DNA from: Diphasiastrum complanatum
Taxonomy: Eukaryota > Streptophyta > Lycopodiopsida > Lycopodiales > Lycopodiaceae
Assembly: GCA_029204225.1 (NCBI GenBank)
Contig: CM055104.1
Location: 21,175,761-21,239,760 of the forward strand
Length of the DNA: 64,000 nucleotides
Direction: 5' to 3'
Shown: piece after piece, positions 24,071-35,000 of the stretch
Layout of the letters: each line of letters opens with the position of its first letter
How positions within the stretch are numbered: the stretch's first letter is position 1
Position numbers and translations under genes: made by a program
Notes under the pieces: generated by a model
Database searches by the model: none
The model's input: the letters and a program-made list of their open reading frames with translations, nothing else
What the model was told of the DNA's origin: nothing

Positions 24071-25102
24071 TCATCCGAATGAGGTCATGAGGACCGAAAA
24101 CACCGTGTTAAAACAACAATGCTTGCACACAGAATTACCAGCAAAGGAAAGATCTACACTAGATATGCTAGAGTTACCTGGCATCTTAAAAGATGCCCCT
24201 TTAGCTTTCTGTTTCTTTGGACATTCCTTGGCGACATGACCTGGTTCCATGCAATTAAAGCACAAATTGTCGCTACTAGCTTTCATAAAGGTTTCCTGGT
24301 CCAAGGTAGATCTTTTCTTCGATTTACTCGAACCTGTAGACCCATCTTTCACCTTATCTTTCGATTTCTTTGGAAAGAAAGGCTTCTTACCCTTTACGTG
24401 GGGCAAGACACCAGTCTCAGGCTTAGCCACAATACGAGTATCATCGTATATCTTGGTGAAGCGAACAGCATCCTCGAGGGTAAGAGGCTGGTTCCTCCTG
24501 ACCTCTAGCTAATAGTCTCTTGGTAACCCAAGTATAAAATGCAACTTTACCAGCAAAGGATCTATTCTAGTTACAAAACGAGAATAGACCTCCTAAAAAT
24601 CTTGTAAATACAGATCCAGGGGCCGGTTCCCATGGATCGTTGCATATTGACGATAAATTTCAAAATCATCAAGAATAGGAAGGGAGGCCGCCTTAAAGGC
24701 CTTAGAAAAATCTTCCCAATTCTTAGGAACTTCAGGCTTACCCCTTACATCTTGCCACCACGTAAAAGCTTTACCTCGCAAGATCTTGTTATCGTCGGAT
24801 GAATCGTGCATGGAGAAGTGCGAATTCCATCGATCCAACCACTGCAAGACCGCTTCCGAGGCTCTATCCTTCTTTTCCCCAGCAAAAACTTCGGGGGTGA
24901 ACAAGGGTTGATGCACTAGTTGCCTTAACTGCGTCAACTCCTTCAATTCCTGCTGATCCCGACTGTGTCTGGATTGCATATCAATGATCTGTTGCTATAG
25001 ATTATTGATTGCAAGCAACATAGCATCGGAATCTAAAGTAGAGGTAGATGCAATAACCTCTTTAGCAGGGGACATAGGCTGTGTGGTAGGATTAGGATCC
25101 AT
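24071..25102 (-). pseudogene. gypsy gag with zinc knuckle
   Basis: The start codon is at 25102 (MDPNPTTQPMSP). A stop interrupts the frame near 25000, after which MQSRHSRDQQELKELTQLRQ continues. The gag core contains AVLQWLDRWNSHFSMHD, KILRGKAFTWWQDV and NWEDFSKAFKAASLP. Stops occur at about 24593 and 24512. The nucleic-acid-binding knuckle CFNCMEPGHVAKEC (CX2CX4HX4C) lies near 24240. The trailing sequence to 24071 probably enters protease, but I cannot see an intact D[ST]G motif. Confidence 0.85.
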
Positions 25103-25970
25103 CTTACAAGAGGAAGAGAGGTGAATTAAGAAAGAGAAGATTGAAAAAGATCAACGGCAACTCAAGGAAGGTAGATACAAGGCTACTCTTGCTGTCTCTT
25201 CACAAACCAAATGGTATTGTCCATGGTTGCCAAGAGGAATAAGAGAGAGCAAGAAGAAGGATGCACTACCACCTCCACCTTTTCTTCACAAGAAAAAATC
25301 ATGCATAGGAGAGGTATGCCTCTCTCTCCATGCTTACCTACAGTCTGCCAAGTGGCTATGTTTTGCCACCTTGGCTCCACAACGCTGGCCACCCACCAGA
25401 ATTCTGGCCAGTTGGCAGCCAGACACCCCTCCTCCCTCATCGCTGGTTTTTCACTTTCTCCCTGCAAACAGATTTGCTTCACTGTCCACAGAGGAGCCAA
25501 TAGCCAAAAAGAACAATTATTAATGCGATGGGAAAGCTCGGAATTAGGACCTGCAGTACTCTGCCACCTGTCCAGGTCTGGACAGTGCCACGTGGCCATG
25601 TATTGGAGGGTCCAAATCTGAGTTTACACTTCCTTCGCTGCTCAGACAGCGAAGACCAACTTTTTGGTTTTTTCTGCGCTGGGGAAGGGGCCCATAGAAA
25701 CAGTCCGCTATCTGATACTTGAGCGGAACTACAATCTGAAGATGGTTGCCACCTGTCGGTCCTAGACAGTGCCATGTGGCAGGGTACTGACAGCCCTACT
25801 GTTTTTTTTTTTAACTTTTCTTTCTTCAAAAATTAATAAAAAACAGCGGAAGAAAGGATACGAAAAAGTGCATAAAAAACGCATTTTAAGCCCGATTTGA
25901 ATTATGTGAAAAGCATCGAAACATTCAAGAAATCTACTACGGATCAACGAACCTGCTTTCAGCATGCAGT
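25103..25970 (-). other. gypsy 5' leader containing a repeated 30-40 bp block
   Basis: This is the interval between primer site and gag start. A block with GCCACCTGTC...GACAGTGCCA(C/T)GTGGC occurs at about 25562-25596 and again at about 25748-25781. Several overlapping open frames exist on both strands, but none resembles a known protein. Confidence 0.5.
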
Positions 25971-25983
25971 GGCTCTGATACCA
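25971..25983 (-). other. primer binding site, initiator tRNA-Met type
   Basis: The minus strand reads TGGTATCAGAGCC, two bases from the LTR end at 25986. Confidence 0.9.
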
Positions 25984-25985
25984 TA

Positions 25986-26616
25986 TGTTACAACTCTCTA
26001 CTTACTGCAAAGCTCCAGGTGCCGGTTAACCACAAGAGACCGAACGATTCACGTTCCACCCTGCCGTAGGACCTAATCCAGGTCCACCCTCCATGCCTTG
26101 GCCTAAGACCGTATCAAGCAGGATCCGACCTCCATCCTAGACAGTGTCCCATACCAGTGCCTAGGCTCTCAGCCATCTCCTGCCTCAAGCTAGCCGACAC
26201 AAAGGGTCACAACCCCTCAAGGACAAGCTAACAAAATAAACCTTGCCTAGGATGTTGCAGCTTGCCTTCTGTCAGATTCGCTACTTATCACGATTCGTTG
26301 GTCACTCTATCCATCACTAGCATGAAGCTTTGGTGAAACCAAGTCGAGGTCCAAATAAATTGATGTTGTAAATGAACGGATGAATAGGAAACTACTTGGT
26401 CCTCGATGAAATATGCTAAGGTGCACTAGTTGACTAGACTATCAAGGCTTCCATGCTCACATGAAGCTTGAATTGATTACAGATACCAAGATAGTGACCA
26501 AGTTCAATTATGTTAATAGAAAAGTAAATGTTCAACTAAGATGCTTCAAGTGCAAAATAAATTAGAGGGTAAGAGACTAGTTGCAGGAGATTGAAGCATC
26601 TTCACACTATGTTACA
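25986..26616 (-). repeat. putative gypsy 5' LTR
   Basis: The inner end TGTTAC is fixed by the adjacent primer site. The outer end is a guess at GTTACA (26616), which gives TGTAAC...GTTACA-like termini. There is no partner LTR in the window. Confidence 0.4.
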
Positions 26617-29099
26617 TTCTGATAAATAGATACATGGAAAATTCTAATTTCATTAGTATAAAGTGAAAACTTTTCTATTGCTTTAATAATTGAAAGCTTT
26701 TCACTTGCCTGAGGACACATCTTGATTTGTGAAGTTCTTTCCTGCAATATCCAACTCAAACACTCAATCAAGGATTCAAGGCCTCACATAAAATTCATCT
26801 TGAGCTTCCTACAAGAACGGAATAGCCTACGCTTTTTGTATAGTGACTCTCAATTCAAAACACAAACACGTAGAATTTTGGAATAACATAATCATTCACC
26901 AACATGTTGCCTATTATCAATCTCCAACTAAGTTCTCAAGAATAATCAACAATGAACTACCTTAAGAGCCACCCTGCACTAAAAACCTGCTCTCTCAGCT
27001 CTCACTTGAAGACGCTCAAAATTTCCAATATTAAAGTCACCAATACTAATTAAACCGCTTTAAGGTTCCTACTTAAGAAATCGATGTGATTATACTAAGA
27101 CCTATAATTGATAGAATCTAATTAGATATTCGTAACTCACCCATACTTGACAACTACTTCAAAAGATATCCTCCATAGATTCCCAAAGGGGGTCCCATCC
27201 ATAAGTTGGCCCTTCTACTGGACCTAATATTGGCCTTGTCAAGGTTGTCAACCATGTTGTAGACGAACTTAGATGGCTGTAGTTAAAAGAAGGGGAACGT
27301 TAGCATCTGTCTAGTAAAAGCCTCGTTGCACTAGCGACTTGCAATATGATAAGATGGAAAAAATCACAAGAATGTGTTCATGGTAGTAACTTCTCAAGTA
27401 TCTCATAAGGACCATGATACATCAATTATAACCTTGTGACATTGGATATACTCATGTCGTCTTAATATAGTCTCACATAGACTTCCCTCCAATTCAACAT
27501 AATGAGGATAACTACGAAGCTAATTTATATGGTTGTTGAATATTTTGTAGATGATTTATGGATCTCCACAGAGTCACTTGAACACAAGGATGAAACACTA
27601 GCAAACGTATCATCCACAGAGCGGCAAAAGGCCAAGTAAACCAAAGCATATGCCATACGCTAGATGAAATAGAGATAAACCATTGCACATGTCGGTAGAA
27701 ATGTTAAACTTATATTCTACAAGGTTAGCAACAATCCAAAAGAGGTGGCAAAACAAACTATGGCATATTTAGATTTGATACCTCAGACTAGGCATCAAAT
27801 TCAGAGTGACAGGTAGCAACATCCAAAGGATTATATCCAAAAGTATGAACAAACCCTATGGGAGAAGGGATATAATCCAAAGATCTTAGAATGATTTCAA
27901 GCTCACTGCTCTATTATACTAGTGTTATTGGCTACAAGGAATGTGCTTGCTTTCGTGGGAACGCCATGTCATTGATTTTTAAGTTCAAAAAATACAAAAA
28001 ACAATATAAATATGGAAATTCTTAAAACAAACTTCCAAGTTGAAGTACTCGAGAGTCTAATTATAGATCATAGACATAGAAACTTTTAAAAAAAAATGGA
28101 TTTTTGTTTTGCTTCCAATTTGGTTCGCATTCCCAAACCTAGAAATGTGGGTGGGAATGGGAGTGGCTTTGTGGGAATGTGTTCCCTAATAACTATGGTT
28201 TTTTCTAACACGCAATACTATATTCTTAGTCAAATAAACACTTTGATTGTAACATGTGGTCACACTTGCAGTTGCTTGAGATTGGTCCAAATTTGTGAGC
28301 AAGAATCTCAAACATATGGCTTCCTATGCAACATTGTGAGGGGCTCGATACTCGACTTCCATAAAAAATACAACAATGGTAGGCCACTTAATGCTCTGCT
28401 CCATGCAATGGGTGTTGTGCCTAAGCTGAACACTACCTAGTAGTAGATCCCATATAATCTTTGCTGCCCACCATATTGAGATCAGTACAACCAACTCCCA
28501 CAATGAAAGATATGATGAGATGAGTAAAAGTCAGCAGATAAGACTACCAACTAGCTGCCTATAAAGAGCTAAATCTATTGATTCCAAACTATCATAAGTT
28601 GTTAACTTTGTGTTAACATCCATAGGAGTACATAAATTCCTACATATTGAAGCTCTTGAGTGATTCCCTAACATAGGTACTTTGAGTGAGTAGACTGCTA
28701 TAAGACAAAAAAGTACATGTCAACTATACGGTATCAGTGGGACCATATGAAATGTCTCTAAAATAGTAAAGAAAAAGTAAATGTACATCTACTACTAAAG
28801 AATCTAAATTGAATGAAATATGAAATGTGACGAGTGCTACTATAAACAATGATAGCATAATGGTATAATGCCATCATTATGTCCTATTGATACTAAGAAT
28901 GTAATACAAGCTACTATTGCATACTATTGGAGATAGATCTGAAATGTATTGTTGACATCGTCTAGGAGGTCGTCCATGAGATGTGTGTCTCCTCATGGTA
29001 GGATGGATAGCTCTAAATTAATCATAATGGCTATCGGGTGACTCTAGATCCTCGTCCATGGTCTTCTCCTAGAAAAAAAGGTTGTGATCTGAAGTTGTG
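26617..29099. other. 2.5 kb without recognisable genes
   Basis: A plus-strand open frame of 114 codons at 28096-28440 has no features I recognise. Nothing else in this stretch resembles a gene or an element. Confidence 0.4.
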
Positions 29100-30110
29100 G
29101 ATTTGGATGACTCCCTGCCATACTTAGTCAAAATATGCTCGATATAAATCGCCTAACATACTAGTGAGCACCCAAACGGAGATCTATGATAGAAATACCA
29201 AATGTCTCAAGGAGCTAAGGTGCTCAGGAAAACCATGATCATAAAGATGTTGGGAAGAGGTGAGCCCTACCTTTGTATCTCTACTTAGAAACTTGACGAA
29301 CTAGACTCACTAGATACAGGTCATAAGCCATAAGGTGGCACAAAAATGTATAGGTGGAATTGCAAACTCAACAAGAGCAATCTGATGAACAAAGCGCTTA
29401 GCCCATATCATGCATGAGAACATAGTAGTTTGTAGACATGAGAGATACTAGCCCACAGTCCAATGAGGTTAGACCTGTACACCATGCCTCTACTGCATAG
29501 CAGGCTATGGGGGTGACAATGATATCAAAAAGCAAGCACTTACTCAGAGCATCCCAAATGAAACAGAATCTCTCTAACTGGACAAAGGAAGCATGGCCAA
29601 GTCGAGCAGTAGCTGCCTATCTCATACTAAATATAGAACTAGTAAAAAGTACTCCTAAGTGTAAGATGAAACCACCTCCAATGGCTGACCATCGAAGATG
29701 AATGTTTGTCATTACATGAAAGCCTTGGATGTGTTGAAGACCATAACCTTGGTCTTCGCACAGAGACTATCCAACTATCTCTAAAAACCCTCTCTAGTTG
29801 AAGAGACTAGAGCCTCATTATCTGCATAGAGAAGAATGGCAATCAATATATCACCCTGTCTTCAACCTTACCACCACACTACTTGATAACCCTCTCTGGC
29901 TCGTCAATATATAGTCCAAAAAGTGTAGGCGAAAGAGAGCAACCTTGCTTCACCCCAATGGTGCTCCAAATCTACTCAAAATAGTAAATACCACTATCAT
30001 TCCAGAAACAACCCAGAACTCTCTTGTAAAGTGCCATCACAACCAAAATAGTGTCATTTGAGAAATCAAGATAAGAGCACGAGTGAAGATATGATGAGTA
30101 GTAGATGGGC
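29100..30110 (-). pseudogene. LINE reverse transcriptase remnant with YADN active site
   Basis: The minus strand reads ALYKRVLGCFWND then, after a stop, TIGVKQGCSLSPTLFGLYIDE (about 29960-29895), the diagnostic GVxQGxPLSPxLF block of LINE RTs. Downstream ILLYADNEALVSS (about 29830) is the YADD block with the last Asp changed to Asn. Then comes KTKVMVFNTSKAFM (about 29725), the usual sequence after the palm. Stops are frequent. Homology fades leftward to about 29100. It is a decayed L1/RTE-like element in a different region of the ORF from the LINE fragment at 11826-12740. Confidence 0.8.
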
Positions 30111-30293
30111 CCTGAACCACAACATGCCCAATCATGATAGTATGGTAATTACCAGGATTCATGGGGTGGGGTCACCATTTTTATGAATGGGGTGGGTGGA
30201 TGATATTGGTACACCAGGACGATGGGAAGCCAGAAATAATAACATTATTCAGTAGAGTGGCCAAAATGGGTCGGCAATGCCACAACGTGAATC

Positions 30294-30296
<3 letters not shown>

Positions 30297-30342
<46 letters not shown>
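30297..30342. repeat. (GA)n microsatellite, about 46 bp
   Basis: An uninterrupted GA run. The Arg-Glu repeats in overlapping frames are only its translation. Confidence 0.98.
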
Positions 30343-30346
<4 letters not shown>

Positions 30347-30730
30347 AGCGCTTGTTCACACGAAGAAAAGCATAGGCTATCAGTAGAGCAGTGTGAGAGG
30401 TTGGTATTCCAGAACACCAATGGCAGGTTACTTCAACTCATTGGGAAACACTCTCTCTCCCTCTTGGAGGCGAAACCAAATGAATGTGCGTCATAAATCC
30501 TGACGATGGGTAGAGCCACATGCGCCAGAGGAGGATATCATGCCAAAAATCTACAAGGACATTCACCAGGACGAACTCTGCCAGAGACAAGTCACCAGAC
30601 GAGCCACCAAGACCCCTTTTGTTAGCACCGCACTCAACCAGGGTATTCCCACCTTATCAGCATCAGTAGCACCTACTTAGGTACCCAAACCAGGGTTTTC
30701 AAGTTTCAAATTATAGAGTGTATACTAGCT

Positions 30731-31342
30731 TTGCTTACTGACTTTATCAATGTACGGCTTTTTGCATGTACTGCTTTGTGTCCTCGTCAGTATGCAGGCC
30801 CATCAGAGGATGTGGACCATGGGCAGGAGGAGGAGGCAGTGGGGTTCAACTTCACCGACATTTGCCCTGACCCTCCTTGTATACAACTCATTCATCTAGA
30901 TGCAAAGACCCAGGCCAAGCCAGACAATGCAAAGTTGGATGTACTGCTAGACACAATGTTGAGCACAAAGAGATTCTTTGATGGCAGATCCACTCGCAAT
31001 GGACAATCTAGGACTACTGGCAGATCCAGTAGGAGGATGAGCCTGGCTGACTTGTATATGCGACAAGATCAGGAGCCAGCAGCAACAGCGAATCCACATG
31101 TCCCCACCCCAGCACATGCAAGCCTAAGGGCAGCAGACCTAGAGGATCAGGCGTTAAATCTGCTTTTCTTAATGGAGTGCTGGTGGAGTCAATATGCTAG
31201 AGACATAGAAAGACAGACCACAGGGAACATGAACAGAGGCAGACCTAGGAGGCTAGTAGCCAGATGCCAGAGAGAGTTCACCTTTGAGCTCAGTCGTTCA
31301 AGCTCTGCTCCTAAAATTTTACTTCTGATACTGATCATATAA
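30731..31342 (+). CDS. unrecognised 203-codon open reading frame
   Basis: I do not recognise this product. The frame has an acidic first third (GPSEDVDHGQEEEAVGFNF), a central Arg/Ser/Thr-rich low-complexity part (GRSTRNGQSRTTGRSSRR) and a more hydrophobic helical stretch near the end (EDQALNLLFLMECWWSQYARD). There is no signal peptide, clear domain or intron evidence. The neighbours are a GA microsatellite and diverged repeats. It could be a remnant of an element's internal region or a chance frame. It is listed only because it is the longest frame in this stretch. Confidence 0.2.
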   Translation: MLTDFINVRLFACTALCPRQYAGPSEDVDHGQEEEAVGFNFTDICPDPPCIQLIHLDAKTQAKPDNAKLDVLLDTMLSTKRFFDGRSTRNGQSRTTGRSSRRMSLADLYMRQDQEPAATANPHVPTPAHASLRAADLEDQALNLLFLMECWWSQYARDIERQTTGNMNRGRPRRLVARCQREFTFELSRSSSAPKILLLILII

Positions 31343-31389
31343 TAGGAATTTACTACATGTTTTGTCTGTACAGCAAACTCACAACTTTC

Positions 31390-31690
31390 ATATGGACGAA
31401 TTATTTATATTTACGGCTCATTCCTTTATAAGTTTTGGGGACTTATATGTGGATTGATTTCTTTGCGGCTCGTTCCAAAAGTTTCATGGTTTTTGTGACT
31501 CGTTCCTAAAGTTTAATAGCATCCCTTTAAATACCCTAAAACACCCCAAAAAGTTCCACTTTTTGAACTTTTGTGGAATCTTTTGTGACTCGTTCTTTCT
31601 AGATTGATCTTTTTGGCTCATCCTTAGAATTTCATGGCTTTTATCTATCCCTAAATGCATCCCTTCGAATATCCTGAACCCCCCAAAAAA
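31390..31690. repeat. diverged short tandem repeats with GGCTCGTTCC-like core
   Basis: GGCTCATTCC, GGCTCGTTCC, GACTCGTTCC, GACTCGTTCT and GGCTCATCCT recur between about 31405 and 31622. A longer block (CATCCCTT..A.TA.CCTAAA/GAAC.CCCC) appears at about 31521 and again at about 31655. The copies are poorly conserved. Confidence 0.5.
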
Positions 31691-32037
31691 TCAGATTTTC
31701 AAATTTTTTAGCTAGAGAAAAGGTACATAAAACAAAACAAAAAAATCAAGATCATTCTGAAACAGGCAACTAGAGTTTCAAGAGAATCTTTATGTTAAAC
31801 TTCAATTGAAAACTTACCACCTAGGAAGTTCAAAAGCATCTTAGAAATCATCCTTAGCTTACTTTTGGTCCATGTCAATACCCATGAAAATGGGTTGAGA
31901 GTTGAGAAGCTTGTCTCTAAAGCTTTCACATGCAAAATAGCTTTTTGATTTCATGATATGCAATATGTGTAAACTTGTGATCAAGCTTTACAACTTTCCA
32001 AAAGAGTACCCGTATGCAAAAGCTAGAATTGTAAAAC

Positions 32038-35000
32038 TCACTTGCCTGCATAGTTCTCAGCTTTCGACAGCGAAGCCTTAATCAGAACAGCTCCAGGTGC
32101 CTGCTGGAAAACCTGTTTTGAAGAGAGACTATGAGAATAATAGCAATATGGCACAAGTTAATTAATCTACAAGCCAGATGCTAATGTCAATTAGTTCCAT
32201 TATCCCATCAAATGAACAGTCTAAAACTTTCATCCAACTTCATATTTTAAAACCATGATGGTACCTTCTCTTTGAACGTAATAGGGCTAAACATTTTGTC
32301 GATAATTTTGAAAACGGAGTTTTGTCCTCTCTTCTAGGAACGAATCTAGAGTCTTCTTCTAGACAGAAAAACTTCCAAGCCCTCTAAGGTTTCCTGAGTC
32401 AGTACATCCTTCTATCTATCTGGTGGAAACGTGGAAAGACCCTTACCATGCTGCCTATCAAAAGGGATATATCAACGGGGATGGTCGGACACTCTTCCAG
32501 AAGTCGATATCCATGCAGGGTCACAAGGGCACATCAATGATGCAGACAACATAAACAGCATCTACACTTGATAGTCCACAGAGACGTATGGCATGTGTAA
32601 AGAGAATGACAGATCAACAAGAAGCATAACTATTGAAATAAATGCCTATGTTGCCCCTTAAGGCTTGTATACTTGTATACTTGTAACTTGTAAGTTGTGC
32701 ATAAGACATGGGGGTAAAACATTTATGTACATAGTACACCCCACTTGTGCTAATTAGGCAAGTAATAACAAGTAGGTTGAGGACCCATGTGGGTTCTAGA
32801 GCTAGAATTAGCAAGACACCACCTCTATACATTACATGCTAAATGTAGCCCAAAGTTTGGAGGGGTTTCCAAGCCCTGCTACACTTTGAATAATCATTCA
32901 AGTTGTGTGGAAGTCCTCTCTCTTGCTTTTGTGTTCTACTCCATAGCTGGTTTTTTCAAGCTTTCATAGTGTGCTTACTATGTTGTTATGATACTCCATA
33001 GCTAGGCCTTGGAATTTGTCAATAACAACTAGCATAAGCACCACAATTGTGATCCATGGCCGAACTCACATTTTGAGCCCATTCCGTTTAAAGGATCATA
33101 TTCAATCAAAGCTTGACAAAGGATAATGGAGCTCAATATCCTCAAGAAGCCATCTATGATAATACTTTTCAGAACGCCATTGGACAAAGGCACAGTCGCA
33201 TGTGCCTGTCCTTCTCCAATGATAGGTTCTTGCATCAGACTCTATTGCTATTTCTAACAATGTCCAGGTGATTCAGTTCATTGATTTTTTTAGACATCCT
33301 CAACTGTTTCTTTAGCTCTAATGTGAACTTTTGGGTTCTTGGCAGCCGAAGCTATCCATTTCCAGGTGTTTGCAACAAACTTTGTCGCTGCTTTCACAAC
33401 TTTCCAAATGGTTTGACTGATTAGTTTTCTTAGACATTCTCAGTTGTTTATAGGTTGTGATTTTTTGGTTGTTGTGGCCCTGACTATCCATTGTCGCAGA
33501 CAATTGACAGCAAAAACCCAGCCAGCTCTTGTAGTTGATCATTGTCAAGTACAAATTGGTATGAGGCCAACCAGAATTACTATATTATAACCTAATGCTA
33601 GGTTTCAAACAGAATCGAGATTCGTCCTTGCACTGTACCCTAACAGCCACCTTCATAATAAATGGAACCAGCTAAGAGACATGATTCCAAGTACAGACTT
33701 AAACAGAAAATGACTAACAATCAATTGTAACGACAAGTTTAAACAAGTGACATACTCTTTTATAATGTTCAAGCATCCTTGACAAACAAAAGAAAAACTC
33801 AAGAAACGAATCATCCTAGAATAACCAGACCAAATATGCAAACAAAGTCTCCAGCCCACATACCACAACTTTGAAACTCATAGTGCAGCTATCTTCTCCC
33901 AGACTTTCAAAGTTGTTGTTACCAAAATAATTCTTTTCTGTGCTACTAGAAATAGCCCTTGACCTCTTCAGAGGAGGCAACTGCAGATCCTTGGGACTAC
34001 ACAAGAGACTACCCTGTCACAAGTGCTAAGTTAGTGGATAAAGTGGATAAAAAATTATGGAATGAACAGATACGTTACATACAATTAGCACACAAGAGGT
34101 GTACTGGTTTCAACTTCACTCACACTAATAGTATAAGAAACCATGTCAATTTTGCAAGTGCTACCAGTTGCCTCCAAATGTAAGGCCAAAGCTTTCAGCA
34201 CTTCTGTAGGAATGCACTTGCCTCGCAATCCCTGATAAAAGTCCAAATACTTTCAGCAACCTAGAATTCAAAACTATATTTCTCAAAATGCACTACTTGC
34301 ACATTGCCTACATAAAGAGTTTGCTGTGAAAACAGGTTTGACTAGATCTAATCCAAAATAGTTGAACGTGTGCTTGCAAAGAGTGAAGCTTGGCACAATT
34401 AAGACATGCTGCTAAGGTAGACATGGAGACAAGCTGTATATGCTGTTGAAGTGGACATTTAAGTCTTCACATTTTTCTTCAATGTTTTATAAAGTCATAT
34501 ACAATGTCTGAGTTTCGGCACCTCGAGCAAAAATGATATGTTGTTGCTACCAGGACTAGGGTTTAAATATGTGGCTGTCTTTACAGGAGCATCAAACGAC
34601 CAAGCAAGGCCCCAGCGTGATGTCCGACCTTGAACAAACTCAGTTGTACGTAAAATGGCTATCCCTAGAGCCCGGAGCTTTGCGACCATAGCTTTCATTA
34701 CTACCTTCTGTCCCACCATAGTGGTGTACCAACTGTCAAAACAAAAAAAGAATGTCACTCCAGGAGTTCAGGCAGTTATATTATGAGGATTTAGACGGCA
34801 AGGACATAGTTCCAATGATGTTCAGTCATGACCAGAAATTACAACATCTAAAAGTTAAAAGCCAATTCTAACATCCAAAAACTGAGAGAATGAGCTTAAT
34901 TCAAATCTGCTCAATAGAAGCAGCAACCAGTCAACTTTCCCTTGTGAAGAATGCTCCGTATCTGAGATGCAAGATAAGAGAACTCAAGCCACAAGCTCAC

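Larger units (their letters stand above)
22763..26616 (-). mobile_element. Ty3/gypsy element, 3' truncated
   Basis: The minus strand has a putative 5' LTR (25986-26616), a Met-tRNA primer site, an 870 bp leader, gag (25102 leftward) and RT (23413-22763). RNase H, integrase and the 3' LTR are missing because the element breaks off at 22763. A second member of the family lies at 56640-57845, with near-identical RT C-terminal sequence. Confidence 0.85.

Noticed and set aside
25183-25829. Several overlapping 60-138-codon frames on both strands
   Set aside because: They overlap in many frames within the gypsy leader, show no domain and are explained by few stops in locally GC-richer DNA.
28096-28440. 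Plus-strand 114-codon frame as a gene
   Set aside because: No domain, no splice or promoter context, surrounded by featureless sequence.
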